A DNA stretch of 64,000 nt from Sphaerochaeta pleomorpha str. Grapes (GTDB lineage Bacteria > Spirochaetota > Spirochaetia > Sphaerochaetales > Sphaerochaetaceae), in the NCBI RefSeq assembly GCF_000236685.1, contig NC_016633.1, positions 3,353,815 to 3,417,814 on the forward strand, given 5' to 3'. Shown piece after piece: positions 7,719-17,005 of this stretch. The translations under genes and the position numbers were made by a program. The notes beneath the pieces were generated by a model. That model was not told where the DNA came from, did no database searches, and worked only from the letters and a program-made list of their open reading frames with translations. Position 1 is the stretch's first letter; each line of letters opens with the position of its first letter.

Positions 7719-9587
7719 ATGAACGATGATGTCATTGTAATCGGAGGGGGGCTAGCCGGTTTGACTGCAGCGAGTCTTCTGGCAAAACGCGGTTTGCAGG
7801 TCACGGTAATAGACAAGAGCTATAACCCAGGCGGGTCATGCGGAACTTTCAAGCGTGACGGCGCAATATTTGACCAGGGTTCTTCCATGCTTTTTGGCTT
7901 CGGTGAACATGGATTCAATGCCCATCGGTTTGTATTCAACTGCCTTGAAGAACCGATCGACGTCATTAAAAACAGGATTTTGTACTGTGTGACTTTTGAA
8001 GGGCACCGGATACACTTTTACGACGATATCGAAAAGTTCATTGTAGAACTTTCCGCAGTTTTTCCCTCCCAGAAACGGAATATTGCGCGTTTCTACCACG
8101 ATATGCGAAAAATCTACCAGCACGTTATGGTTGAGAATCCAAATTATGCCTCTGCAGACGAAGCTGACCGAAAGAGTTCCCTGAAGTCTTTGCTTCGCCA
8201 TCCGGTTTCCTATGCCCGTTTTCTCAGCTATTTGAATAAGAGCGCAAAACAGCTTTTACAAAAGTACTTCGATGACCCTGAGATTTTCAAGTTCTTCGAT
8301 AAACTCACTTCGAGCTACTGCTATGCGACGGTGGAAGAGTCGCCGGCAATTCTGGCGGCTGTCATGTTTGTCGACAACCATGTCGGGGGAAGCTATTACC
8401 CTGCAGGGTCGACAGTATATCTTCCCGGTAAACTGGAAAAAGTCATTGAGGAGCATGGGGGAACCATGATCGGCGAAAAAGAGGTTGTTTCCATCCTGTT
8501 TGAGAACGGAAAGCCCGTTGGGGTGGAACTCGATGACAAAAGAAAACTGTATGCTGAAACTATTGTGTATTCGGGGACTGTATGGAACCTGTATGGCAAG
8601 CTTATCCCTTCAAAAGAGACCACAGCCGACCGAATTGCCTGGGCACAAAACCTGGTCCCGACTTTCCCCAGCGTTATTCTGTATGCGGTAGTCGATAAAG
8701 AGGTTATTCCTGAGGATACCGAAGTGGTGGAGTTGCTTGTAGGCAATCCCAATGCCGTGGATGAAAGTGAGGTTACCGCTTATATCCATAGTATAGACGA
8801 TAAGACACTCTGCAGTGAGAACCAACATGTCATTATGGCTATCGGGCCCAGTCTGGAAACATGGGAAGGCCTTACCAAGAGACAGTACGAGGCAAAGAAG
8901 AAAAAGGAAGAAGAACGGTTGCTTTCAGTCCTTGAAAACCGATTCCCTGGAATAAAAAAGCACGTGCAGCACGTTGAAATTTCCTCTCCCCGTACGATCG
9001 AGCGTTATACCATGAAAAATGGTGGTGCAGTGGCAGGTCCCAAGCAGATGTTGGGGCAGCACATGTTCAAACGGCTCCATATACGCAGTGAGTGGGATAC
9101 TCTCTTCTGTTGCGGGGAGTCGACGGTAATGGGGACTGGAACCCCTACGGTAACTACTTCAGCTATAAGTGCTGCAAATGCCGTCTTGAAAAAGAAGGGC
9201 CTTAAACCGTTTGTCTATGAACCGGACAGGAAGCAATACGTTCGTATCGTAGATGCGCCTTATACTGCAGACCGTCTTTTCGAAGGGTATCTGGATGAAG
9301 AAAAAAAGATTATGAGGGAAGCTTCCCGGTGCCTGTTTTGTGAACACCCGCTCTGTAGTGAAGGTCTGCACTTCGATATCCGTGGTATAATGCGGAGAGT
9401 AAATGTAGGGAATTTTACCGGGGCTTGGAATCTGGCTTCCGATTATGCAGGTGAATCGGCCTTGATTGCAGCTTGCCAGCAACGGTGTGCCCAAAATGGG
9501 TTGCAAGGAAAACCTGTAGAAATAGTTGAGGTGATACACTATCTGAAGAAACGGGGGGAGAATCGTGGACTCAAGCCAAATCTATGA
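7719..9587 (+). CDS. CrtI-like FAD oxidoreductase fused to a Fe-S (Fer4_20-like) domain
   Basis: This 622-aa protein is a phytoene-desaturase/RetSat-type flavoprotein with an extra C-terminal domain. The dinucleotide fold is at residues 5-35 (VIVIGGGLAGLTAASLLA), followed by the family GGSCGTFKRDGAIFDQGSS segment and, near residue 465-490, LFCCGESTVMGTGTPTV. Residues about 525-610 resemble the N-terminal cluster domain of GltD and dihydropyrimidine dehydrogenase (RCLFCEHPLCSEG, NVGNFTGAWNLAS, CQQRCAQNG, KPVEI). Only five of the usual eight Cys ligands remain. GAGGGG precedes the ATG. The next gene overlaps by 23 bp. The substrate is unknown. Confidence 0.82.
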   Translation: MNDDVIVIGGGLAGLTAASLLAKRGLQVTVIDKSYNPGGSCGTFKRDGAIFDQGSSMLFGFGEHGFNAHRFVFNCLEEPIDVIKNRILYCVTFEGHRIHFYDDIEKFIVELSAVFPSQKRNIARFYHDMRKIYQHVMVENPNYASADEADRKSSLKSLLRHPVSYARFLSYLNKSAKQLLQKYFDDPEIFKFFDKLTSSYCYATVEESPAILAAVMFVDNHVGGSYYPAGSTVYLPGKLEKVIEEHGGTMIGEKEVVSILFENGKPVGVELDDKRKLYAETIVYSGTVWNLYGKLIPSKETTADRIAWAQNLVPTFPSVILYAVVDKEVIPEDTEVVELLVGNPNAVDESEVTAYIHSIDDKTLCSENQHVIMAIGPSLETWEGLTKRQYEAKKKKEEERLLSVLENRFPGIKKHVQHVEISSPRTIERYTMKNGGAVAGPKQMLGQHMFKRLHIRSEWDTLFCCGESTVMGTGTPTVTTSAISAANAVLKKKGLKPFVYEPDRKQYVRIVDAPYTADRLFEGYLDEEKKIMREASRCLFCEHPLCSEGLHFDIRGIMRRVNVGNFTGAWNLASDYAGESALIAACQQRCAQNGLQGKPVEIVEVIHYLKKRGENRGLKPNL

Positions 9588-11184
9588 TGCAATCGTCGTG
9601 GGATCAGGAATTGCGGGCCTAAGCAGTGCTGCCTTTCTATGCCGTGATGGAATACGGACTTTGGTCTGTGAACGCGGTGAAACCTATGGGGGGCTGGTCA
9701 ATTCCTTCGATAAGGACGGATTTACTTTTGACGGTGGCATACGGGCTTTTGAAAACTCAGGGATAATCATACCTATGCTCAAGCAGTTGGGTATTGACCT
9801 GGAATTCGTAAAGAACCCTGTTTCGATTGGGATCGGGGACGATATCATTACCCTCACCTCAAAAGAGAGTCTGAAGGATTACCAAGCCTTGCTCGAAAGG
9901 AATTTCCCTACCTCCAAGGAGGATATTGCCAGGATTATCGAAGAGATCAAAAAGATTATGCAATATATGGATATCCTCTATGGAATAGACAACCCCCTGT
10001 TCCTCGATTCCTATTCCGATACCCAATATATGTTCAGTACCCTGCTTCCCTGGCTTGCAAAGTATCGAAAGACACTCAAACAGATCCGTAAGCTACAAAT
10101 GCCCGTATATCAGTATCTCAGGGGATTTACGGCAAACCAGGTCCTTGTCGATTGCATTGCCCAGCATTTCTTCAAGGATACCCCGGCCTTTTTTGCCATG
10201 AGCTACTTTGGCCTCTATCTCGATTATACGTACCCTAAAGGGGGGACAGGCATCCTTGCCGAGAAGATGTCTACCTATATTCTGGAACGGGGTGGTATGA
10301 TTGCCTTTGATACCGAGATTACTTCCATTGATGTGGACGAGAGGGTGATAAAGGCAAGGGATGGAAGAATTTTCTCCTATAAGAAACTGATCTGGGCTGC
10401 CGATATGAAAGCGCTCTACCGGTCTGTGATTCCCGAGTCTATTGCAAACGATAAAAAGCGGAGGTTCATCGGCAACTGGAGAGCGCTTGTCGAGCATAGC
10501 CATGGGGGTGATTCCATTCTCAGCATTTTTGTTGCCACGTCCCTTACCCGTGAGTATGTCAAAAACCATTGTGGGGCCCATGCTTTCCATACGCCGGCAC
10601 GCAAGGGTCTTCATTCCATGGACCTAAATAGATGGAAGCTTATCATCGAGAATGGAAAAATGAGCCGACAGAGGGCTCACCAGGAACTGGAAGCCTATAT
10701 CAAGGAATTTTTTACCTGCACAACCTATGAGATTTCCTGCCCTGTCCTCAGAGATGCTTCCTTGGCCCCCGAAGGCCAAACCGGTCTTATCATCAGTACG
10801 CTGTTTGAATATGACCTGGTTAAATTCATAAAGGATTCACTCTGGTATGATGAATTCAAGGAGCTTTGCATCAAAACATCTCTCGAGGTGCTTGGCAAAG
10901 ATTTGTTGCCTGACCTTGCAGATCATGTTCTTTTTTCCCTGTGTTCGACTCCTATGACCATCGAACAGCTTACCGGTAACAGTGAAGGGGCTATCACCGG
11001 TTGGGCCTTTACCAATGAGACTATTCCCTCTGAATGCCGTTTTGCCCATATAGCCAAGTCGATAAGAACCCCGATAAATGATATCTACCAGGCAGGGCAG
11101 TGGTCCTTCAGTCCTTCGGGGCTTCCTGTATCGGCATTGACCGGAAGGCTTGCAGCCAAGGAAGTAAGCAAGAAGTTGAAGTAA
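9565..11184 (+). CDS. CrtI/RetSat-like FAD oxidoreductase
   Basis: This 539-aa flavoprotein has the N-terminal FAD motif (AIVVGSGIAGLSSAAFL, residues 9-25), GGLVNSFDKDGFTFDGGIRAF, and the C-terminal FAD-binding segment DIYQAGQWSFSPSGLPVS. The GTG at 9565 is chosen because GGGGGAG lies 4 bp upstream. Overlap with the preceding gene implies translational coupling, so the two flavoproteins may form a heteromer. There is no phytoene synthase or other carotenoid gene nearby, so carotenoid synthesis is not supported. Confidence 0.82.
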   Translation: MDSSQIYDAIVVGSGIAGLSSAAFLCRDGIRTLVCERGETYGGLVNSFDKDGFTFDGGIRAFENSGIIIPMLKQLGIDLEFVKNPVSIGIGDDIITLTSKESLKDYQALLERNFPTSKEDIARIIEEIKKIMQYMDILYGIDNPLFLDSYSDTQYMFSTLLPWLAKYRKTLKQIRKLQMPVYQYLRGFTANQVLVDCIAQHFFKDTPAFFAMSYFGLYLDYTYPKGGTGILAEKMSTYILERGGMIAFDTEITSIDVDERVIKARDGRIFSYKKLIWAADMKALYRSVIPESIANDKKRRFIGNWRALVEHSHGGDSILSIFVATSLTREYVKNHCGAHAFHTPARKGLHSMDLNRWKLIIENGKMSRQRAHQELEAYIKEFFTCTTYEISCPVLRDASLAPEGQTGLIISTLFEYDLVKFIKDSLWYDEFKELCIKTSLEVLGKDLLPDLADHVLFSLCSTPMTIEQLTGNSEGAITGWAFTNETIPSECRFAHIAKSIRTPINDIYQAGQWSFSPSGLPVSALTGRLAAKEVSKKLK

Positions 11185-11327
11185 TGTGTACTTGCCTTGC
11201 CAAAGGATCACCAAGGGAAAGGTTTTTATAGAGGAGGAATGAGGCCTTTTTGTTAACTACACGCCAATAGAAAATGGCCAGAGTGAATTTTCTTGTGTAT
11301 GCTTCTTCCTATTGAGCAGCGTCTATT

Positions 11328-11711
11328 ATGGGAGGTGTTCATATTTTTACAAATCAAGAAATAGCAATATTGGCGTGGTTGCCCTTCGCTATCATTTTTA
11401 TTATTAAAAATAAGGATATCAGAGAGTCTTGTGTAAAATTAATAAAGATTGCCTTTTCTCCAGGATTATGGATTATCGATAGTATTCTTTTAGTTCAGCT
11501 TTTACTAACATTTGTTATTTTTGCATTATTCGAAGAATTATCATTTTCGAATATTAAAACCATCATTTTCTGGGAATTGTTTGAGCTCTTTAAAAGAGTA
11601 GTTAATCTTAATACGAATAAAGAAATAAGTTGTAGAAAATATTTTCTAGAACATTTTGGATTTACCGCTATTCGTCAAGGGCAACGATCAAAGGTTGTTC
11701 TTGTGCCATAG
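11328..11711 (+). CDS. small membrane protein, probably a 3'-truncated remnant
   Basis: I do not recognise this 127-aa product. It is AT-rich compared with its neighbours and has two hydrophobic stretches (IAILAWLPFAIIFII and IIDSILLVQLLLTFVIFAL). The last residues after EHFGFTAIRQGQ look unlike the rest, as if the frame had been lost. Another frame stays open from about 11690 to 11887 without a start codon. The ATG overlaps the GGGAGG Shine-Dalgarno, so the real start may be a few codons later. It looks horizontally acquired and decaying. Confidence 0.4.
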   Translation: MGGVHIFTNQEIAILAWLPFAIIFIIKNKDIRESCVKLIKIAFSPGLWIIDSILLVQLLLTFVIFALFEELSFSNIKTIIFWELFELFKRVVNLNTNKEISCRKYFLEHFGFTAIRQGQRSKVVLVP

Positions 11712-11965
11712 ATTGCTACACACTGCAAGATAGTGCTTGCTTAGAGTTCGTGCAACTCAGCTTAGTTTCTCTAAGTCAAGGGGGGAATGAACATACAGAT
11801 AAACTCAAATCACTCAACAAATGGATGAAGGATATTGAGAGACTTGATAAGAATTTAAAGATTCAATACACGGAGAGTTTTCATTGAAATCAAGTGAGAG
11901 GGATTTGCTCCCTGATCTATACCAATATAAATCGAAAAGGGTGTTTCAATTTATATTCTTCATTT

Positions 11966-13198
11966 TTATTGCACTTCCTTGAGCCAATGCCTGAGACTGA
12001 ATACTTTGATCCCGTCCTGTACCATACCATCCATGGAGGTATCGGCTGTTATCATGAAACGAGGGTATCCATCTCTGGGCATTAATAAATTCCCAAATTC
12101 AGTCTCCATTTTTTCCTTCGTCTCAAAACGCTCGCAAACCTGAAAATACATTTTTTTCTCTCCCTTGGAAGCAATGAAATCTATTTCTTTGCCTTTTGGG
12201 CCCCTGCCTGTAGTGATTGTATAACCGTTCTGTAGGAGAGACAGATATACAACATTTTCCGTCACTTTGGCCCTGTCCGATACCTTAAAGCCTCCACAGA
12301 GGTGATTTCGTAACCCCAAATCTTCGTAGTAGTATTTGGCGGAGATATCCAGAAATTGTTTTCCCTCCAAATCATAGAAGGGAGTCTGATGCACTAGGTA
12401 TGCTCTGTCGAGCGTCTCCAGAAAAGAAATTATTGTGGGAACAGTAATACTCATGTGTTGGGACTTCATATACTTCGAAATTGAGTTTGCCGAAACAGGG
12501 TTTCCAATATTGTCTGCCAAGAACCGTACCAGAAACCGGAACAACTCTTTGCTTGAACCCTTATGAGCATTCAACACATCATTGAGCAGTATTGTCTCCT
12601 CGACTGTGTTGAAATAGTCTTGTACCAATTCATGATCTTGCAAGGATATATGGGAAAGATAAGGGAGTCCTCCGAGGCGGAGGTACTTTCCTAAGCTTTC
12701 TTCCGAATCCTCCAGATTGTGGAAGGAAAGAAATTCCAAATACGATAATCCATGTATCTCCAGCTCTGTATATCGTCCGGAAAGTAAGGTTGCCAGATCA
12801 CCACTGAGAAGGTGACTGTTGCTGCCAGTCACGTAGATATCGTATCCACCCTGCTCGTACAAGGCGGATAAAACCTGTTCGAAACCAGCAATTTCCTGGA
12901 CCTCATCCAGCAGCACAACCTTATGGGTATCGGTATCCTTGAACTGGGAGACAATATATTTGTAAAGCTCTTTGTTGTTGCTTAGGGGATGATCAAATCG
13001 ATCCTTTGGTATGTTGATACTGACAATTGTTGCCTTCGGATATTCTTTTTGTATTTCATCGATTACTTGGAACAATAAATAGCTCTTTCCCACACGTCTT
13101 TGGCCAGTGAGAACCTTAATGAGACTACTGCCCATATGGGGTTTGATACGGTTCAAATACATAGGTCTTACAATATATTCTGGATGTTCTATCTTCAT
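11966..13198 (-). CDS. AAA ATPase with DUF4143 domain
   Basis: This 410-aa ATPase belongs to the widespread AAA_14/DUF4143 group. Walker A is GQRRVGKS at residues 32-39, Walker B is VVLLDEVQE near 94-102 and the sensor segment is YVTGSNSHLLSG. The C-terminal part (about 200-405) is DUF4143, with a degraded nuclease-like core (GKEIDFIASKGEKKMYFQVC). Members are accessory, often multicopy genes, and their role is not settled; toxin-antitoxin and defence links have been suggested. It stands alone between AT-rich intergenic stretches, which fits acquisition by transfer. Confidence 0.85.
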   Translation of the reverse strand: MKIEHPEYIVRPMYLNRIKPHMGSSLIKVLTGQRRVGKSYLLFQVIDEIQKEYPKATIVSINIPKDRFDHPLSNNKELYKYIVSQFKDTDTHKVVLLDEVQEIAGFEQVLSALYEQGGYDIYVTGSNSHLLSGDLATLLSGRYTELEIHGLSYLEFLSFHNLEDSEESLGKYLRLGGLPYLSHISLQDHELVQDYFNTVEETILLNDVLNAHKGSSKELFRFLVRFLADNIGNPVSANSISKYMKSQHMSITVPTIISFLETLDRAYLVHQTPFYDLEGKQFLDISAKYYYEDLGLRNHLCGGFKVSDRAKVTENVVYLSLLQNGYTITTGRGPKGKEIDFIASKGEKKMYFQVCERFETKEKMETEFGNLLMPRDGYPRFMITADTSMDGMVQDGIKVFSLRHWLKEVQ

Positions 13199-13624
13199 GA
13201 CAATAGTATTGCATCAATGTTGATTGTTGTAAAGTATACTTTATATTAGTATTAAAAAACACTGTTTTATAAAGTGCATTTAAAACAAATTTATACTATC
13301 AAGGAAATCTTTACCGCCGATGAATCGCAAGGAACTTCATGCAACTAATGCATATAGTCAGAATGGTTAGTCTAGTAACCATTTTTGTTTTGAAAATGTA
13401 TACCCTGGTAACCAAAAAATAGTTGTTTTCCAGAGAACTCGAAAGAAAAAGCTCTTCTTTCACTGTTTCTAATATTCCTGCATCAACCATTTTCTTATTT
13501 GTAAAAAGTACCGGGTCACTACCTCAATCCTGTATTCTTTGTCAGTCTATTCGGTATACAATAGAAGCAGAAAAGCCTTGGCATTGTGCCGAAATTTGCA
13601 AACTTGATGAGGAGCCTGAATCTT
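13199..13624 (+). other. AT-rich intergenic region with a terminator-like hairpin
   Basis: No convincing gene lies here. An 8-bp stem (AATGGTTA at 13362-13369 with TAACCATT at 13376-13383) is followed by TTTGTTTTG, a terminator-like element in the plus direction, although no plus-strand gene ends upstream. A second copy of the TAACCA motif follows at about 13410. It may be a leader attenuator of the HAD gene or the end of an unannotated short RNA. Confidence 0.35.
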
Positions 13625-14410
13625 TTGGAACAATTTGCATTGAAAGGAATCTTCTTTTGTGACGTCGACGGGACCTTGCTTCCCTACGGGAACAAGAGAC
13701 TATCAGATGAGGTGATCGAGCTCATACACCAGATAACGGAACTAGGCTATCTTGTCTGCATTTCAAGCGGGCGTCCGTACCTGTCACTTCAGGAATTGTT
13801 CCAGGAAGTCAAAGAGGAAGTAATATTCTCCTGTTGTAATGGAAGTGCCTTGTTCTATAAAGGCAAACCCTTGGTAGACGAGGTGTTCCTAAAAAGGTCT
13901 GTGCTGGAAGGAGTCTATGAAGATTGCCTTGCAAGGGACTGTTTGGCAATTATCGCCACCTCAGAACGAATATATCTTTCATTGCAGCAAGACACTCCTT
14001 TACGCAAGAAACACTATGAGAACAGGTCGTATGCACAATCTATCGCAGACCCAGCGCAAGTAGGACAGGATGCACATCAGATAACTGTATGCTGTAATGG
14101 AAATCTAGAGGAAGTCTTACCCTATTTTAAAAAAACTTGGTCAGATGAAGCGCATATTGCAGTCAGCGGGAATTCCATGTTTGACCTTTCCGCTTCCAAC
14201 AAGGGAATTGCCTTGCAGCGGGTTGCAACCCATTTTTCCCTTCCGCTAGCACAAACCTTTGCTTTTGGCGACAGCGAAAATGACCTCTCTATGTTACGTC
14301 TCGCCGGCAAGGCTTTTGTGATGGAACAAAGCAGTGAGGCATTGAAAAACGAAATTACCGATCATTGCCGGGATGTAGGAGAGACAATCCGCTCGATTGT
14401 ATTTGCATAA
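13625..14410 (+). CDS. HAD superfamily phosphatase (Cof type)
   Basis: This 261-aa protein is a Cof-type HAD hydrolase that dephosphorylates small phosphometabolites in the cytoplasm. Motif I is FFCDVDGTLL near the N-terminus, motif II is CISSGRPYLS and motif IV is FGDSENDLSMLRLAG; the region between is the C2 cap. The frame opens at 13586. TTG at 13625 is chosen because AGGAG lies about 10 bp upstream and Cof proteins start just before motif I; ATG at 13607 is the alternative. The substrate cannot be predicted. Confidence 0.82.
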   Translation: MEQFALKGIFFCDVDGTLLPYGNKRLSDEVIELIHQITELGYLVCISSGRPYLSLQELFQEVKEEVIFSCCNGSALFYKGKPLVDEVFLKRSVLEGVYEDCLARDCLAIIATSERIYLSLQQDTPLRKKHYENRSYAQSIADPAQVGQDAHQITVCCNGNLEEVLPYFKKTWSDEAHIAVSGNSMFDLSASNKGIALQRVATHFSLPLAQTFAFGDSENDLSMLRLAGKAFVMEQSSEALKNEITDHCRDVGETIRSIVFA

Positions 14411-14517
14411 CAAAATCTGGTAATGCCAAGCAAGAGGGTCTCCATCCACTTTACTTTTAGACAATGTACGGTACAGTAGAAACGTGACTTTTTCAAACCA
14501 ATTTTGGAGAGATGCCA

Positions 14518-15717
14518 ATGCTTGAACTAGTGATTATAGCCGATGACCTTACCGGGGCTCTCGATACCGGGGTGCAATTCGCCAAAAACGGATATTCTAC
14601 GGCCTTGCAGGTCGTTACCACTCGCTATCTGATAGAGATTCCCTCTCCAGACATTGAAGTCTTGATCATCGATGCAGAACAAAGGCATCTCAGTGATGCG
14701 AAGGCCGAAGAGAAAATTATTGCATTGGTTACCCAGATCAAAGCTTTTTCTCCGCACTATCTGTTTGTAAAAACAGATTCGGGTCTTCGTGGCCCCATAG
14801 GGGCTTCCTTGCAAGCTGCTTCGCTTGTCTACGGAAACGAACCCCTTGCCTTTATCCCCAGTTTCCCACAGCTAGGCAGGATAGCTATAGACGGCAAATA
14901 TTTTGTCGAGGGAAAACCGGTGAGGGAGAGCGTATTTGGCCGCGACCCACTCAATCCAGTAACCATTACCGCTATAAAAGACCTTTTTCCTTCCTCGGTT
15001 CTGCTCAGTGATGATGAGTCTTCGGGAATACACATCTATGACTCTGCTACAACAGAGGAGATTGCCAACCTGGTTTCCCGGCTTCTTTCTGCAAAGGTGC
15101 GTCTCTTTGCAGGCTGCGCTGCGTTAGGGGGCGAGTTAGTCAAAAAGTTACGACCGGATATTGATTGCCCATCCCAGCCTTTGGACACGGCAAAGCCACT
15201 GTGCATACTCAGTGGCAGCTTGAATGCAATTACCCAACGGCAACTGGAAAGTGCCGAGGCAACAGGTTTGGTTCGCTTTCAATTGGAACCTGAGGACCTG
15301 TTCTCTGATTCCTGGATGGAAAACACCTTTCTCGAAGATATAGCCGCAGCACTTGAAAAGGGCTCGAATATTGCAATCGATCCGGGTATTTCCGACCAAC
15401 AACGCATGAAAACCTACCTGCAAGAGAATGCCATTGATGACACAAGGGCAAGCAGGCATATTGTCTCTGTCTTGGCCCAGATAGTGGCATTGTTGCATGC
15501 CAAGGAACTGCTTAGTGAGCATCAACTCATGGTAATAGGGGGAGACACCCTGCTAGCTGTCCTTGAGCACCTACAATTCAAGGAATTGTTGCCACTGGGG
15601 GAATTGGAGCGTGGGGTTGTCTACTCCAGGCTTGCGACAGGAAAAGGGGCAATGATGCTCATATCGAAATCAGGTGGTTTTGGAACCGTACAGACAATAG
15701 AAAACTTAATGAGGTGA
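14518..15717 (+). CDS. four-carbon acid sugar kinase family (DUF1537)
   Basis: This protein of about 399 aa belongs to the OtnK/DtnK family, which phosphorylates four-carbon sugar acids (D-threonate, D- or L-erythronate) at O-4. The N-terminal signature IIADDLTGALDTGVQFAKNG and the conserved LFVKTDSGLRGPIG are present, and the C-terminal nucleotide-binding part has VIGGDTLLAVLEHL. ATG 14518 is preferred over 14512 because TTGGAG sits at the right distance. pdxA2 follows at once, and this pair is the known signature of threonate/erythronate catabolism, giving dihydroxyacetone phosphate. A TTTACT/TACAGT promoter is possible at 14450-14477. Confidence 0.88.
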   Translation: MLELVIIADDLTGALDTGVQFAKNGYSTALQVVTTRYLIEIPSPDIEVLIIDAEQRHLSDAKAEEKIIALVTQIKAFSPHYLFVKTDSGLRGPIGASLQAASLVYGNEPLAFIPSFPQLGRIAIDGKYFVEGKPVRESVFGRDPLNPVTITAIKDLFPSSVLLSDDESSGIHIYDSATTEEIANLVSRLLSAKVRLFAGCAALGGELVKKLRPDIDCPSQPLDTAKPLCILSGSLNAITQRQLESAEATGLVRFQLEPEDLFSDSWMENTFLEDIAAALEKGSNIAIDPGISDQQRMKTYLQENAIDDTRASRHIVSVLAQIVALLHAKELLSEHQLMVIGGDTLLAVLEHLQFKELLPLGELERGVVYSRLATGKGAMMLISKSGGFGTVQTIENLMR

Positions 15718-15719
15718 AT

Positions 15720-16763
15720 ATGGATACAAGACCTATAGTGGCAATTACGTTGGGAGATCCTGCAAGCATTGGACCTGAGATAACCATCAAGGCATTTTCC
15801 ACTCATACCTTGCTTGATCGATGCAGGCCTTTGGTTGTTGGGGATGTAACGATACTCCATCGGGCTCTTTCCTTCCCTGGCATTCCTCAGGTAGCACTCA
15901 ATGCGATACAGAACGTCTCTGATGCCAAATTTGAACAGGGCACCATTGATGTGTTCGACCTTGGTATCTGTGACAATGCCTTGCCCCCTGTAGGGGAGGT
16001 CTCCAATCTCAGTGGCGATGCAGCCTTCCAGTATGTACTGAAGGCAATCGACCTGGCAAAGTCGGGCGAAGTCGATGCTACGGTAACCAACGCACTTAAC
16101 AAAGAGGCAATGAATAAAGCCGGACATCATTTTGATGGCCATACGGAAATCTACGCCCACTATACGGGGGTCACGAACCAGACCATGATGCTTGTCCATG
16201 GCGATTTGAGAGTCGTGCATGTCTCTACGCATGTAAGTCTCAGACAAGCTTGCGACCGGGTGAAAAAGGCAAGGGTGCTGGAGGTTATCGAGATAGCTGA
16301 CAAGGCCTGCAAAGACTTGGGCATCGCCAGCCCCCGGGTTGCGGTCGCCGGTTTGAATCCCCACTGCGGGGAAGGGGGCTTGTTCGGCACAGAAGAGATC
16401 GAGGAGATTTCCCCTGCGATCGAGGAAGCCAGAAAAGAAGGGATCAACGTTATAGGCCCCATTCCCCCTGATACTATTTTTTCCAAGGCCCTTGGGGGAA
16501 TGTATGATATCGTGGTGGCAATGTATCATGACCAAGGGCATATACCGTTGAAAGTAGTGGGCTTTGTCTACGACAGGGCTTCCAAGGCCTGGAAATCGGT
16601 CAGTGGGGTCAATATCACCTTGGGGCTTCCCATTATCAGGACCTCGGTAGACCACGGCACTGCCTTCGACCAGGCAGGCAAGGGTACAGCTGACGAACTG
16701 AGTCTGATCAATGCGATTGACAATGCCATAGACCTTGCTAAGCAGAAAATGAGAAATAAGTAG
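15720..16763 (+). CDS. pdxA2: PdxA2-type 4-phospho-threonate/erythronate dehydrogenase
   Basis: This 347-aa PdxA-family enzyme has LGDPASIGPE near the N-terminus, the metal and substrate motif DGHTEIYAHYTG near 140, and MYHDQGHIPLK near 270. Because it follows a DUF1537 kinase and the organism has PdxST for PLP, it most likely oxidises and decarboxylates 4-phosphothreonate or 4-phosphoerythronate rather than making PLP. ATG 15720 has GAGG 5 bp upstream, inside the kinase stop; GTG 15714 is possible. A hairpin at 16788-16818 follows. Confidence 0.87.
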   Translation: MDTRPIVAITLGDPASIGPEITIKAFSTHTLLDRCRPLVVGDVTILHRALSFPGIPQVALNAIQNVSDAKFEQGTIDVFDLGICDNALPPVGEVSNLSGDAAFQYVLKAIDLAKSGEVDATVTNALNKEAMNKAGHHFDGHTEIYAHYTGVTNQTMMLVHGDLRVVHVSTHVSLRQACDRVKKARVLEVIEIADKACKDLGIASPRVAVAGLNPHCGEGGLFGTEEIEEISPAIEEARKEGINVIGPIPPDTIFSKALGGMYDIVVAMYHDQGHIPLKVVGFVYDRASKAWKSVSGVNITLGLPIIRTSVDHGTAFDQAGKGTADELSLINAIDNAIDLAKQKMRNK

Positions 16764-16787
16764 GTACGGAAAACAAAATAGTGAGAG

Positions 16788-16818
16788 AAGAGGCAGTATC
16801 GAATGGATGCTGCCTCTT
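16788..16818 (+). terminator. hairpin after the DUF1537-pdxA2 operon
   Basis: AAGAGGCAG (16788-16796) pairs with CTGCCTCTT (16810-16818), extended inward by four weaker pairs. The T-rich tract (CGTTTTTC) comes 12 nt later, so termination is probable but not textbook. Confidence 0.5.
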
Positions 16819-17005
16819 ATGTATCCCTATCGTTTTTCTCCTTACTGTCCTATAATCCTGTATATCTTTCAGTTGGGTATAAAGATAAAGCCCCACCCAA
16901 GAGATTTCTCCCTGGAGTAGGGCTTTTCCAAACACTGCAGTTTCAAGTCCCTTCTGTTTACAACAAGGCAAACAAAAGATACCAAAAGACAAACTTTGCT
17001 TGCCG

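Noticed and set aside
7719-11184. Carotenoid biosynthesis cluster
   Set aside because: Two CrtI-like proteins but no phytoene synthase, cyclase or prenyl transferase nearby, and one has a Fe-S tail foreign to carotenoid enzymes.
11690-11887. Open frame ending in a Lys-rich tail after the 11328 gene
   Set aside because: No start codon with a ribosome site; kept only as evidence of decay.
15720-16763. PdxA as PLP-biosynthesis enzyme
   Set aside because: PdxS and PdxT are present in the window, and the gene follows a DUF1537 kinase; the catabolic PdxA2 role fits better.
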